Shown piece after piece: positions 8,526 to 17,371 of a stretch of 64,000 nt of DNA. Both the position numbers and the translations under genes were made by a program. This DNA comes from PALSA-610 sp038239145 (GTDB taxonomy: Bacteria; Actinomycetota; Acidimicrobiia; IMCC26256; PALSA-610). A model generated the notes under the pieces. The model did not search any database, was not told the origin of the DNA, and saw only the letters and a list, made by a program, of their open reading frames with translations. The DNA lies in contig JBBSFB010000004.1 of assembly GCA_038239145.1 (NCBI GenBank), positions 70,388-134,387 of the forward strand, read 5' to 3'. The stretch's first letter is position 1. The number at the start of each line of letters is the position of its first letter.

Positions 8526-8529
8526 GGGT

Positions 8530-9912
8530 TCACCATTGGTCGAAATTCCGGCGCCGTTCCCAGTCGGTGACGGCCCGATTGAAGTGCAACCACTCCTGGC
8601 GAGCCGTGTTGAGCAGATGCTCGTGTACGCCGGCACCGAACGCGTCGGTCGCGACTTGCGATCCCGCGAACGCGTCGGTTGCCTCGACGAGGCTCGCAGG
8701 AACGCGGTCGACGTCGGTCGCGGCGTACGCATTGCCGTTGAAGCGCGGACCGGGATCAATGCCGTGTTCGATGCCGTGCAGCCCCGCCGCGATCGTGGCC
8801 GCGAACGCGAGATACGGATTGGCGTCGGCGCCGGGGATGCGCGACTCGAGCCGGAACGACGAGCCGTGCCCGACGAGCCGATACCCGCACGTGCGGTTGT
8901 CGACACTCCATGCGAGTGCGGTCGGCGCCCACGACTCCGGCTGGTACCGCTTGTAGGAGTTCACGGTGGGCGCGTACATCCACGCGAGCTCGCGTCCGCA
9001 CGCGATCTGCCCGCCGAGCCAGCCCCGCATCGCCGGCGAGAGATGGTCGGGAGCGTCGGCGTCCCACATGAGCGCGTCGCGGCCGTCGGGCGACCACAGA
9101 CTCGAGTGCACGTGGCACGACGAACCGACGTCGTCGGACGAGAACTTCGCCATGAACGTGACCGCGCGGTTGTGTTGCGCCGCGATCTCCTTCACGCCGT
9201 TCTTGTAGATCACGTGACGGTCGGCCATCTCGACCGCGTCGGCGTAGACGAGGTTGATCTCGTGCTGACCTTTGCCCGCTTCGCCCTTGGAGAACTCGAC
9301 GGGGATGCCCGCACCGTCGATGCCGTTACGGATGTCGCGGATCAGGTACTCGTCGCGCGTCGTCTGGAGGATGTGGTAGTCCTCGACGACGAGCGAGTGG
9401 GGTGTGAGGTTCGCGAAGTCCTTCGCCGAGGCCTCCTCCAAGGACTCCCGGAAGACGAAGAACTCGAGCTCGCTCGCGAAGTTGAGGGTGAAACCGGCGG
9501 CGGCGGCCCGTTCGACCTGTCGTTGCAGGATGCGCCGGGGTGACACCTCGACCGGTGTGCCCGTCGTCTCGTCGAGGACGTCGCAGAGCACGAGCGCCGT
9601 CTTCTCGAGCCACGGGATCGTGCGGATGGTCGTGAGGTCCGGTTGGCACGCGACGTCGCCGTAGCCCTGGTCCCAGCTCGCGAACTCGTAGCCGGGCAGC
9701 ACGTTCATCTCGCTGTCGACGGCGAGGAGGTAGTTGCACATGTGCAACGGGTCGCGCCCGGCGTGCATGTGCTCGCGCCAGTACGAACCCGTGACCCGCT
9801 TGCCGACGAGCCGGCCCTGGAGATCGGGGAACGCGACGAGAACGGTGTCGACCATGCCCGCGTCGATGAACTGTTCGAGCTCCGCGGTTTGCAACATTCC
9901 TCGGGCGGTCAT
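8530..9912 (-). CDS. Glutamine synthetase-family gamma-glutamyl ligase
   Basis: 460-residue GS-fold enzyme. Metal- and nucleotide-site blocks are present: ASELEFFVF, EFSKGEAGKGQHEINL, GSSCHVHSSLW, NSYKRYQPESWAP and RLESRIPGADANPYLA. The Asp-Asn-Arg start of the arginine block is DNRTCGYRL. The adenylylation motif of GlnA-I is absent and the sequence fits the PuuA/GlnA3-like group that couples glutamate to amines with ATP. Its neighbours, an SDR upstream and a PuuD-like hydrolase 4 bp downstream, favour a gamma-glutamyl-amine catabolic role over nitrogen assimilation; this is inference. Confidence 0.9.
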   Translation of the reverse strand: MTARGMLQTAELEQFIDAGMVDTVLVAFPDLQGRLVGKRVTGSYWREHMHAGRDPLHMCNYLLAVDSEMNVLPGYEFASWDQGYGDVACQPDLTTIRTIPWLEKTALVLCDVLDETTGTPVEVSPRRILQRQVERAAAAGFTLNFASELEFFVFRESLEEASAKDFANLTPHSLVVEDYHILQTTRDEYLIRDIRNGIDGAGIPVEFSKGEAGKGQHEINLVYADAVEMADRHVIYKNGVKEIAAQHNRAVTFMAKFSSDDVGSSCHVHSSLWSPDGRDALMWDADAPDHLSPAMRGWLGGQIACGRELAWMYAPTVNSYKRYQPESWAPTALAWSVDNRTCGYRLVGHGSSFRLESRIPGADANPYLAFAATIAAGLHGIEHGIDPGPRFNGNAYAATDVDRVPASLVEATDAFAGSQVATDAFGAGVHEHLLNTARQEWLHFNRAVTDWERRRNFDQW

Positions 9913-9923
9913 CCGCCCAGCCT

Positions 9924-9965
9924 ATTTACTCGGGAGTCACGCCCATTTACTCCGGCGTCACGTAG
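9924..9965. repeat. Two 21-bp copies across a gene end
   Basis: Copies at 9924 and 9945; 16 of the first 18 positions are identical (atttactc-ggagtcacg type). The copy at 9945 encodes the last residues VTPE and TAA of the minus-strand SDR; the other lies just downstream and repeats those codons and the TAA. Confidence 0.85.
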
Positions 9966-10726
9966 GCGGCGGTGATGCCGCCGTCGACGACGAGGGAGGC
10001 GCCGGTCATGAACGACGCGTCGTCGGACGCAAGGAAGAGGGCCGCCTTCGCCAGTTCCTCGGCCCGGCCGAGGCGGCCCATGGGGATGTGCACCAGGCGC
10101 CGGGCGCGCCGGGCCGGGTCCGACAACAGTTCCTCGAGCAGCGGGGTCTGGATCGGCCCGGGGCACAGCGCGTTGGCCCGGATTCCCTGGCGCGCGTACT
10201 CCACCGCGATCTCGCGGGTCATCGACAACACGCCGCCCTTACTCGACGTGTACGCGATCTGGGCGGTCGCCGCACCCATGAGCGCGACGAACGATGCGAC
10301 GTTGACGATGCTCCCACCACCCGACGCGATCATCGCGGGGATGCCGGCCCGGCAACCCAGCCACACGCCCTTTAGGTTGATGTTCATCACCGTGTCCCAG
10401 GTCGACTCGGGCGTGTCGAGGACGCCACCGTCGTCGGCGGGGAAGATGCCCGCGTTGTTGTAGAGCACGTGCAGCGCACCAAACGTGTCGGTCGCGTGCT
10501 TCACCATCGCTTCGCAGTCGGTCCACTTGGCCACGTCGGCGCGTACGTACGTGGCCTCGCCCCCCGCGGCGCGCACCGCGTGGACCGTCGCGTGACCTGC
10601 GTCGTCGACGACATCGGTCACGACCACCTTGGCGCCTTCGCTCGCGAACAGCTTCGCGGCCGATCGACCCATGCCGCTGCCCGCGCCGGTGATGAGGGCG
10701 ACCTTCCCCTCGAGCCTTCCGGTCAT
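9947..10726 (-). CDS. SDR family NAD(P)-dependent oxidoreductase
   Basis: 259-residue classical SDR: GAGSGMG (~14-20), Asp at the end of strand 2 (VVTDVV) indicating NAD, NNAG (~91), catalytic Ser in VNVAS and Tyr-Lys in YTSSKGG (~160). It normally ends LVVDGGIT. It lies 34 bp upstream of the GS-family ligase and shares a 4-bp overlap with the membrane-protein gene upstream, so all four minus-strand genes may be one transcript. It could oxidise an alcohol or reduce a carbonyl on the same substrate; not determinable. Confidence 0.93.
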   Translation of the reverse strand: MTGRLEGKVALITGAGSGMGRSAAKLFASEGAKVVVTDVVDDAGHATVHAVRAAGGEATYVRADVAKWTDCEAMVKHATDTFGALHVLYNNAGIFPADDGGVLDTPESTWDTVMNINLKGVWLGCRAGIPAMIASGGGSIVNVASFVALMGAATAQIAYTSSKGGVLSMTREIAVEYARQGIRANALCPGPIQTPLLEELLSDPARRARRLVHIPMGRLGRAEELAKAALFLASDDASFMTGASLVVDGGITAAYVTPE

Positions 10727-11403
10727 GACGTCACCTTCTGGTAGTCGCGCGGCCCCTCGACGACCTCGAGTTGCAGCGCCTGCGTGAAACAGGAGTTGAG
10801 ACGCGGCGTGCTCTCTCGCACGTAGTCGTCCATGTTGGTCGTGATCGGCGTGATGGCGTTGCTCGCCGGATAGATGAACTGCACGCGCGCGTTCGGGTCG
10901 GTCGATGTTGCCAGCGCGGCGAGGGAATCGGCGTACGTGACGCGCGCGTCGATCATGCGGGCCCAGTCCTTCGTCCAGCCCGCGAGCCCGGCCGCCTGCG
11001 TCGACGACTTCGGGTGCACCGTCACGATCTGGGCCACCATCGCCCGCAGGAGCACGTTCTCGGCGCGGATGCGGGTCGCGCGCTCGGTGCCGTTCCCGCG
11101 GGGGTCCGGATCGGGGAGGTCTTTCAACTTCGTTTGGGCCTGGTCACACGCGGCGGAGACCGCCGCCGCCGAGGTGGTGTCGACCTTCTCCGGCGATTTC
11201 GAGCCGACGAGGGTCCACCCGAGGATGATCCCGATACAGAGGATCAACACGAACAGCGTGAGGATGATGAATTCCCACGGCGCGTGCTTGCGTTTCGACC
11301 GAGGCTCGGGGTCGTAGTGCACGGCGCCGTTCGAGTGCGGGCCCTCGAATGTCGGCGGTGCCGGCGCATCCGCGGCTATCGGCTCCAGGGGCTCGTCGGG
11401 CAC
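10723..11403 (-). CDS. Hypothetical single-pass membrane protein
   Basis: 226 residues, no recognised family. A proline-rich cytosolic N terminus (~1-42) with a basic cluster RSKRKH precedes one transmembrane helix (~44-66, FIILTLFVLILCIGIILGW); the remaining ~160 residues would be extracytoplasmic and helical, with two cysteines (~86 and ~203) that could pair. It overlaps the SDR start by four bases, so it heads that operon. No enzymatic motif. Confidence 0.75.
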   Translation of the reverse strand: MPDEPLEPIAADAPAPPTFEGPHSNGAVHYDPEPRSKRKHAPWEFIILTLFVLILCIGIILGWTLVGSKSPEKVDTTSAAAVSAACDQAQTKLKDLPDPDPRGNGTERATRIRAENVLLRAMVAQIVTVHPKSSTQAAGLAGWTKDWARMIDARVTYADSLAALATSTDPNARVQFIYPASNAITPITTNMDDYVRESTPRLNSCFTQALQLEVVEGPRDYQKVTS

Positions 11404-11451
11404 TGCTGCATCCTCGCTTCACACCCGCCCCATTGGCGAACCGAAGCCCCC

Positions 11452-11472
11452 AAAACCCCACCAACTGTGGTG
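11452..11472 (-). terminator. Candidate intrinsic terminator after GNAT gene
   Basis: Read on the minus strand just past the GNAT stop: caccacagttggtg (5-bp stem, 4-base loop) followed by ggggtttt. The short stem makes this a modest candidate. Confidence 0.4.
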
Positions 11473-11485
11473 CGACTTTTCGGGG

Positions 11486-11974
11486 TCAGGTGAGGTCGAG
11501 GAGCATGGTCAGGGCGGTGCCGTGGTCCTTGACGACCTCGAAACCGTTGCGCACGTACAGGCGCTTGGCCGGATTCGCGGGATTGACGCTCAGGCTGATG
11601 GCAGACACCCGGTCGCGCTCGGCCCGGGCGATCAGCGAACCGAGGAGCAACGTGCCGACGCGCTGGCCCCGGAATTCCGGAAACACACCGATCGCGAGCT
11701 CGGGCACGTCATCGGCGACGTATCCGTACCCGGGCAGCTCCGCGGTGAACAAACGCAACCAGGCGGCCCCGATCGGTTCGTCACGCCGATCGAGCGCGTA
11801 CAACGCGAAGTCGCCGGTGCGACCCCAGTCGGTCACGTAGCGGGCGTTCTCCGGTACGGCCATGACGCTCTCGAGCGCCGGTCGCTCCTCTGCCCCGTCG
11901 TCGTGCCAGTTCACCGCTTCGTAGAGCATCTCGGCGAGGAACGCGGGATCTGCATGCGCGCTGAGCCGGAACAC
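11486..11974 (-). CDS. GNAT family N-acetyltransferase
   Basis: 162-residue Gcn5-related acetyltransferase. Motif A, the acetyl-CoA pyrophosphate loop, is FRGQRVGTLLL (~103-113) after the strand ELAIGVFPE; the C-terminal LSVNPANPAKRLYVRNGFEVV is motif B with the usual Asn/Tyr. Acceptor unknown; could be a small molecule or a protein N terminus. Divergent from the secreted hydrolase with 21 bp between starts, so they probably share a control region but not an operon. Confidence 0.93.
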   Translation of the reverse strand: MFRLSAHADPAFLAEMLYEAVNWHDDGAEERPALESVMAVPENARYVTDWGRTGDFALYALDRRDEPIGAAWLRLFTAELPGYGYVADDVPELAIGVFPEFRGQRVGTLLLGSLIARAERDRVSAISLSVNPANPAKRLYVRNGFEVVKDHGTALTMLLDLT

Positions 11975-11995
11975 GCCACCAGCCTAGGGTGAGGT

Positions 11996-13468
11996 ATGGG
12001 TCGGCGAGGGTCCGTCGCGGTCGTCGTCGTACTCCTCGCCGTTGTCGCCGGCGCGTGTGCGGGGAGTGGACCGGTCGTTGCGCTCCGCAACGAGCGCACA
12101 GGCACGATCGCGTGGTCGCCCTGCACCGAGATCGAGTGCGCGACCCTGTCCGTCCCGCTCGACTTCCGCAAGCCCGACGGCACCCGCATCGGCATCGCCC
12201 TCGCGCGCCTCCCGGCCCGCAAGAAACAACCGCTCGGGGTCATCTTCACGAATCCCGGCGGCCCGGGTGGCTCGGGTGTCGACTTCCTGCGCGAAGCCGA
12301 CAGCTTCTTTCCCGCGATAATCCGCGACTCGTTCGACCTGGTGTCGTGGGATCCGCGCGGGGTCGGGGCCAGCGCGCCGATCCAGTGCGGCACCGAGCTC
12401 GACTCGTTCTACGCCGTCGACCATGATCCGCAGACCCCCGCTGCGGTGGCGCAGAACGTGGCCGCGTCCCGGGCCCTCGTCGCCACGTGTGCGAAGAACA
12501 GCGGCGCCGTCCTCCCGTTCGTCTCCACGCAGGCCACCGTCCACGACATGGACGCGATCCGGGCTGCGATGGGTGTCGCCAAGATCAACTACGTGGGTTT
12601 CTCCTACGGCACGCTGATCGGCGCGGTCTACGCCGACATGTACCCGACCCACGTGCGGGCGATGGTGCTCGACGGCGCCGTAGACCCAGCCCGCACGTCG
12701 GCCGCCAGCACGGTCGACCAGGCCAAGAGCTTCGATGCCGACCTCGACGCCTTCTTCGCTCACTGCCGGACCGACACCAAATGTTCGTTCGCGCACGGCG
12801 GCGATCCCGCGACCGCGTACACCGATCTCGCGCACACGGTCGAGCAGGAACCGATCCCGGCCGTGGTCAAAGGTGAGCACCGCACCCTCGGGTCGGGGGA
12901 GTTCGACCTCGGCGTCGCGAGCGCGCTGTATTCCGGCGCCGACGGCTACGACGATCTCGCGTCCGCACTCGCGCAGGCAGCCCGCGGCGTCGGCGACCAG
13001 ATGCTCGCGCTCACCGATGCGTACACCGGCCGTACGACGGGAGGGAAGTACTCGAACGAGACGGCCGGACTCTACGCGGTTGGCTGCATCGACTCGCCGA
13101 ACCCGACCACGACCGCGGCGGTGCAAGAGCTCGCGAACAGTACGGCCAAGGTTGCGCCGCACTTCGGTGCGTCGACCGTGTGGCTCGGATTGCCGTGCAC
13201 GTTCTGGCCGGTGCGGGCCGAGGGCAAGCCCGCGCCGATCCGTGCGCCCGGCGCGCCGCCGATCGTCGTAGTCGGAACGGTCCACGATCCGGCGACGCCC
13301 TACTCGTGGGCGCAGGCGCTCGCGTCGCAGCTGAAGTCGGGCCGACTGATCACTGCCGCGGGTGCGAGCCACACCTCGTACGGTCGTGGCGACGGCTGCG
13401 TCGACGGGACGGTCGACGACTACCTCATCGACCTGAAGACCCCGGCCGTCCGAACCCAGTGCGCGTGA
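11996..13468 (+). CDS. Secreted alpha/beta-hydrolase, tripeptidyl-aminopeptidase type
   Basis: 490-residue exported hydrolase. The N terminus is a signal peptide with a lipobox-like VAGAC (Cys21), so it may be a lipoprotein. NPGGPGGSG (~86-94) is the oxyanion signature, the nucleophile is Ser193 in GFSYGT, and the acid and base are in VHDPATPY and GASHTSYG near the end, within the TAP C-terminal domain. It matches the SlpD/SlpE/TAP group (~480-540 aa) that releases N-terminal peptides or hydrolyses esters and amides outside the cell. Standalone gene, convergent with an amidohydrolase 6 bp away. Confidence 0.93.
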   Translation: MGRRGSVAVVVVLLAVVAGACAGSGPVVALRNERTGTIAWSPCTEIECATLSVPLDFRKPDGTRIGIALARLPARKKQPLGVIFTNPGGPGGSGVDFLREADSFFPAIIRDSFDLVSWDPRGVGASAPIQCGTELDSFYAVDHDPQTPAAVAQNVAASRALVATCAKNSGAVLPFVSTQATVHDMDAIRAAMGVAKINYVGFSYGTLIGAVYADMYPTHVRAMVLDGAVDPARTSAASTVDQAKSFDADLDAFFAHCRTDTKCSFAHGGDPATAYTDLAHTVEQEPIPAVVKGEHRTLGSGEFDLGVASALYSGADGYDDLASALAQAARGVGDQMLALTDAYTGRTTGGKYSNETAGLYAVGCIDSPNPTTTAAVQELANSTAKVAPHFGASTVWLGLPCTFWPVRAEGKPAPIRAPGAPPIVVVGTVHDPATPYSWAQALASQLKSGRLITAAGASHTSYGRGDGCVDGTVDDYLIDLKTPAVRTQCA

Positions 13469-13474
13469 TCTGGA

Positions 13475-14671
13475 TCACGTGATGTCGAGCGAGAGCATGC
13501 GGATCGCGTTGCCCCGCATGATCTTGTAGATCTGCTCGTCGGTAAGTCCCTTCACCATCGACTCCGCGATCTCCTTGGTGTCGGGCCAGGTCGAGTCGGT
13601 GTGCGGGTAGTCGGTCTCGAACGTGATGTTGTCGACACCCACGCGGTCGAGCGACTCGAGTCCGTGCCGGTCGCGGAAGAAGCAGCCGTAGATCTGGCGG
13701 TAGTAGTACGTCGACGGCGGCTCGGGCACAAGGTCCTTCACGCCGCCCCACGCGCGATGCTCGCGCCACACGTCGTCGGCCCGTTCCAACACGTACGGCA
13801 GCCAGCCGATCTGTCCCTCCGAGTACGCGAGCTTCAGCGTCGGGAACGTCACGAGCTTGCCCGAGAAGAGGAAGTCGGAGAGCGAGGCCATTGCGTTGTT
13901 GAAGCTGAGCGTCGCCGCGACCGCGACGGGCGCGTCGCCGGAGGTGGCCGGCATCTGCGACGACGAACCGATGTGCATGCACACGACGGTGTCGGTCTCC
14001 TGGCACGCGGCGAAGAACGGGTCCCACTCGCCCGAGTGGATCGACGGGAGCCCCAGCTTGGGTGGGATCTCGCTGAAGCACACCGCGTGCACGCCGCGGG
14101 CCGCGTTACGCCTGACCTCGGCCGCCGCGAGCTGCGCGTCCCACAACGGGATCAACGTGAGTGGGATGAGGCGTCCGCCGCTGTCGCCGCACCATTCCTC
14201 AACCATCCAGTCGTTGTACGCGTGCACGCACGCCTCCGCGAGCTCACGGTCCTTGGCCTCGAGGAACGTCTGCCCGCAAAAGCGGGGGAACGTCGGGAAG
14301 CAGAGCGACGATTCGACCCAGTTCATCTCCATGTCGTCGATCCGGGCCTTCGGGTCGTAACACCCCGGGCGCATCTCGTCGTAGGTGATGGGCGACATCG
14401 TCATGTCGTCGCGGTCGAAGCCGACCGCGGCCACGTGGCGCTTGTTGATGTAGACGAGGTCCTCGTAGACCCAACAGTCGGCCTTCGGGCCGGTCTCGTC
14501 GAAGGATTGCTCGTAGACGCCACCGCCGATGTGCTTCATGACGCCGATGCCGCGGCGTTCCGCGTGCGGCCCGCGTTCCCGGAACTTCGCCGGCAGCCAG
14601 CGCTCGAAGAGGTGCGCGGGCTCGACGACGTGATCGTCGACGCTGATGATCTTGGGGAGCTCCGCGGGCAT
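13475..14671 (-). CDS. Amidohydrolase family protein (PF04909 type)
   Basis: 398-residue TIM-barrel metal-dependent hydrolase or decarboxylase of the amidohydrolase-2/ACMSD group. The strand-1 motif SVDDHVVEP gives the DxH-like metal site, further ligands are in VCMHIGSS and the C-terminal FETDYPHTDS aspartate. ATG at 14671 was chosen because AGGAG sits 7 bases upstream and the fold begins there. This family includes decarboxylases of aromatic acids and hydrolases of cyclic ketone intermediates; the substrate is not readable. Paralogous to the amidohydrolases at 20675, 24143 and 34049. Confidence 0.92.
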   Translation of the reverse strand: MPAELPKIISVDDHVVEPAHLFERWLPAKFRERGPHAERRGIGVMKHIGGGVYEQSFDETGPKADCWVYEDLVYINKRHVAAVGFDRDDMTMSPITYDEMRPGCYDPKARIDDMEMNWVESSLCFPTFPRFCGQTFLEAKDRELAEACVHAYNDWMVEEWCGDSGGRLIPLTLIPLWDAQLAAAEVRRNAARGVHAVCFSEIPPKLGLPSIHSGEWDPFFAACQETDTVVCMHIGSSSQMPATSGDAPVAVAATLSFNNAMASLSDFLFSGKLVTFPTLKLAYSEGQIGWLPYVLERADDVWREHRAWGGVKDLVPEPPSTYYYRQIYGCFFRDRHGLESLDRVGVDNITFETDYPHTDSTWPDTKEIAESMVKGLTDEQIYKIMRGNAIRMLSLDIT

Positions 14672-14796
14672 TGCGCATCTCCTGGCAATGTCGGCGCCGG
14701 GAATATCGGGCACCGGGTGGCGAATGTCGGTGATCGGGTGCCGCTGATCCTAGAGAGGGCCTTGAGGTCGGCACGACGTCGGTCGACAACAAGGGT

Positions 14797-15246
14797 GTGG
14801 CGCACGGAAGCGCAAGTGCAGTGAACCCGGCCGGCGAGTACTGCCCGAGCCCGGGGACCGCGAACTGGAGCCTGGCCGCGGCGACGGGCTGGGCCGTGCT
14901 CGCGCTCGGGTGGCGCGATCTCACCCTTTTCTTCCCGGCCGCGATGTGTTTCACGCTCTGGCTGCAGTGCCGCCAGAAGATCGTGGTCGAAGGCCGGTCC
15001 GCCTACCGGATCGGTCTGCGGCCGGTGCTCCTCGACCTTTCCACCGCGGAGATCGTGTGCGACGGCGGGCCCTGGTGGCAGGAGCTGTTCTTCTTGGGCC
15101 GCAGCCTCCAACTCCGTGACGCCGACGGGCACCGGCTGTACCTCGAGTCGTGGCTCTGGGATGCGAACACGCGGGAGGCCTTCGTCGCTGTGGCCGCGCG
15201 GCACGGATCGCGAGCCGACAATCCGGGTGGCGACCCGGCGTCGTAG
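14797..15246 (+). CDS. Small hypothetical membrane protein
   Basis: 149 residues, unrecognised. Two adjacent hydrophobic segments (~24-40 and ~42-58) suggest a hairpin in the membrane, followed by a soluble strand-rich part (~62-135) that could be a PH-like fold (KIVVEGRSAYRIGLRPVLLDL, SLQLRDADGHRLYLES). GTG start at 14797 is uncertain; GTG at 14795 is in another frame. It is divergent from the amidohydrolase and 28 bp upstream of the acyl-CoA dehydrogenase operon. The frame shows normal third-position GC bias and no competing frame, but it is the least certain protein here. Confidence 0.55.
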   Translation: MAHGSASAVNPAGEYCPSPGTANWSLAAATGWAVLALGWRDLTLFFPAAMCFTLWLQCRQKIVVEGRSAYRIGLRPVLLDLSTAEIVCDGGPWWQELFFLGRSLQLRDADGHRLYLESWLWDANTREAFVAVAARHGSRADNPGGDPAS

Positions 15247-15274
15247 CGGCCGGCACTCGTAGACTCCCCGCTTC

Positions 15275-16423
15275 GTGGAGCTGCGCTATTCGGATGCCGA
15301 CGAATCGTTTCGTGCCGAGCTGCACGCGTGGCTCGAGGTCGAACTGCCCGCGCTGGCGCCCCCACCGCCCCGTGACGCGTGGTCGGAACGGCGCAAGTGG
15401 GACACCGACTGGCAGCGCCGGCTCTTCGACGCCGGGTACGCGGGATTGCACTGGCCCAAGGAGTACGGGGGTCGGGGCGCGTCGCCCACCGAGCAGCTGA
15501 TCTTCTACGAAGAGACCGCCCGGGCCCGGGCGCCGTACGTCGGCGTGAACTTCGTGGGAACGTTGCACGCAGGCCCGACGCTGATCGAAGAGGGCACCGA
15601 CGAGCAGAAGGCTGCTCACCTCCCCAAGATCCTGTGCGGGGACGAGGTCTGGTGCCAAGGGTTCTCCGAGCCCGGCGCCGGTTCCGATCTCGCGTCGTTG
15701 CGCACGCACGCCGATCGCGACGGCGACGACTACGTGCTGAACGGGCAGAAGATCTGGTGCTCGTTCGGGCAGATCGCCGACGTAGGCGAGTTCCTCGTGC
15801 GCACCGATCCCGAAGCGCCGAAGCACCGCGGCATCTCCTGGTTGATCCTGCCGATGGACCTACCCGGCATCGAGGTGCGGCCGCTCAAGACCGTGCTCGG
15901 CAGCTCCGAGTTCGCAGAGGTGTTCCTCACCGACGTGCGCGTCCCCGTGGCGAATCGCGTGGGCGACGAGAACGACGGCTGGCGCGTCACCAACGTGACG
16001 CTGAAGTACGAACGGGGCACCGCGTTCGTGAGCGAGTTGGTCGACTCGATCCGGCTCTGCGAAGACCTCGCGCGCGGCGAGATCGTCGACCTCGATCACG
16101 GCAACATCCGCGCGGAGCTCGGGCGCAGCATCGCCGACTTCGACGCGCTGTGGGCGCTCACCAAGCGCAACGTCTCCCAGGCCACGCGCGGTACGAGCGG
16201 TGCGGGCGCGATGGTCATGAAGCTCGCATACTCCGAGGCGCGCCAACGCTTCGGCGACCTGTGCCTGAAGGCCTTGGGCCGGGACGCGCTGCACGTCGAC
16301 GACAACGAGTACGTCGAGGAGCGCTTGCGCACGCTGGCCCTCACGATCGCTGCGGGCGCCTCGCAGATCCAGCGCAACATCATCGGCGAACGCATCCTCG
16401 GACTGCCCCGGGAGCCGCGGTAA
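15275..16423 (+). CDS. Acyl-CoA dehydrogenase, large subunit-like
   Basis: 382-residue FAD-dependent acyl-CoA dehydrogenase introducing a C2-C3 double bond. N-terminal helical domain (~1-120), the FAD-contacting QGFSEPGAGSDLASL (~122-136) and NGQKIWCSFG, and the C-terminal QIQRNIIGERILGLP that ends many FadE proteins. GTG start. It is fused by a 1-bp stop/start overlap to a second, shorter dehydrogenase and then a CoA ligase. Adjacent unequal ACADs like this form alpha2-beta2 enzymes in mycobacterial steroid side-chain breakdown; that quaternary structure is inferred. Confidence 0.94.
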   Translation: MELRYSDADESFRAELHAWLEVELPALAPPPPRDAWSERRKWDTDWQRRLFDAGYAGLHWPKEYGGRGASPTEQLIFYEETARARAPYVGVNFVGTLHAGPTLIEEGTDEQKAAHLPKILCGDEVWCQGFSEPGAGSDLASLRTHADRDGDDYVLNGQKIWCSFGQIADVGEFLVRTDPEAPKHRGISWLILPMDLPGIEVRPLKTVLGSSEFAEVFLTDVRVPVANRVGDENDGWRVTNVTLKYERGTAFVSELVDSIRLCEDLARGEIVDLDHGNIRAELGRSIADFDALWALTKRNVSQATRGTSGAGAMVMKLAYSEARQRFGDLCLKALGRDALHVDDNEYVEERLRTLALTIAAGASQIQRNIIGERILGLPREPR

Positions 16424-17355
16424 TGGATCTCGATCTCTCCGACGACCAGGTCGCGTTGCGCGACGGGATCGCGTCGATGTTGGCGGCGCGGGTGCCGATC
16501 GAACGCGTGCGCGAAGGCTTCGACCGCGCGCTCTTCGACGAGCTCGCGGCCGCGGGCGTGTTCTCGTTGCGGGCCGACGGGTTCTCGTGGGCCGACTGCG
16601 CAGTGGTGGTCGAGCAGCTGGGCCGCTTCTGTGTGCCCGGGCCGCTCGTCACTTCACTCCTCTTCGGCGACGGCCGGATTGCGGGGGCGGTGATGGACCG
16701 GCCGCCGATCTGGGTCGAGCACGTCGACGCGCTCGACGTGCTCCTCGTCGCCGGGCGCGGCGATCTGGAAGCTGTCGATCCCGCGACCCTCGTTGCGGAA
16801 CGGTCGCCGTGGCCGCTCGATCCGTGCACCCCGGTCGCCCGGGTCGACACCCTGCCCAGAGGGAAGCCCGCGGGCGTCGACACCGCGCAATTCGAAGCCG
16901 CGGGGATCGCGCTGACCGCCGCGTTCCAGCTGGGCCTCGCCGATCGGCTCACCGAGCTCGCGGTCGACTACGCGAAGGAGCGGGTCCAGTTCGATCGTCC
17001 CATCGGCGGCTTCCAGGCGATCAAGCACCTCCTCGCCGACATGCTGACCCGCACCGAGGTCGCCCGCGCCGCCGTGTACAGCGCGGGCGCCGCCCTCGAC
17101 GAGATGGTCGTCAACGAAGCCGGTACGCCCGCATCGATCGCCCGGCTCGCGCGGGGGGCCAAGGTGATGGCGGGCGACGCCGCGATCGCGAACGGCAAGG
17201 TCGCGACCCAGGTGTTCGGCGGCATGGGTTTCACCTGGGAGGTCGACGTCCACCTGTACCTGAAGCGGGCCTGGGTGCTCGACACCCAGTTCGAGAGCAG
17301 CGACCGCAACGCGGCCGCGGTATGCATCGCGGCCGGGGAACCGAACCGTTCCTGA
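16423..17355 (+). CDS. Acyl-CoA dehydrogenase, short partner subunit
   Basis: 310 residues, shorter than the usual ~380. N-terminal helices (DLDLSDDQVALRDGI...) are followed by a reduced middle domain lacking the QxxSEPxAGSD FAD loop seen in its neighbour; the C-terminal helical bundle is well kept (RVQFDRPIGGFQAIKHLLADM at ~190-210, QVFGGMGFTWEVDVHLYLKRAW at ~262-283). This matches the partner subunits of heteromeric FadE pairs, where one chain has lost part of the flavin site. ATG overlaps the upstream TAA by one base. The TGA lies inside a TGAC-N6-GTCA palindrome preceding the ligase. Confidence 0.9.
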   Translation: MDLDLSDDQVALRDGIASMLAARVPIERVREGFDRALFDELAAAGVFSLRADGFSWADCAVVVEQLGRFCVPGPLVTSLLFGDGRIAGAVMDRPPIWVEHVDALDVLLVAGRGDLEAVDPATLVAERSPWPLDPCTPVARVDTLPRGKPAGVDTAQFEAAGIALTAAFQLGLADRLTELAVDYAKERVQFDRPIGGFQAIKHLLADMLTRTEVARAAVYSAGAALDEMVVNEAGTPASIARLARGAKVMAGDAAIANGKVATQVFGGMGFTWEVDVHLYLKRAWVLDTQFESSDRNAAAVCIAAGEPNRS

Positions 17356-17366
17356 CGCTACTGTCA
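17353..17366. promoter_or_regulatory. TGAC-N6-GTCA palindrome before CoA ligase
   Basis: TGACGCTACTGTCA, beginning at the dehydrogenase stop codon and ending 5 bases before the ligase ATG at 17372. One of four such palindromes at gene starts in this window (others at 34014, 36150, 49241). A role as a TetR/GntR-type operator is inference, and here it would also cover the ribosome-binding region. Confidence 0.35.
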
Positions 17367-17371
17367 CGTCC

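Noticed and set aside
13464..13479. Palindrome CGTGATC-TG-GATCACG between convergent genes as a terminator
   Set aside because: The two-base loop is too small for a full hairpin, there is no T-tract, and it overlaps a stop codon; chance cannot be excluded.
14672..14796. Degenerate repeat (gggaatatcgggcaccgggtg type) upstream of the amidohydrolase
   Set aside because: Only about two loosely similar units; could be an old duplication or an operator but too weak to call.
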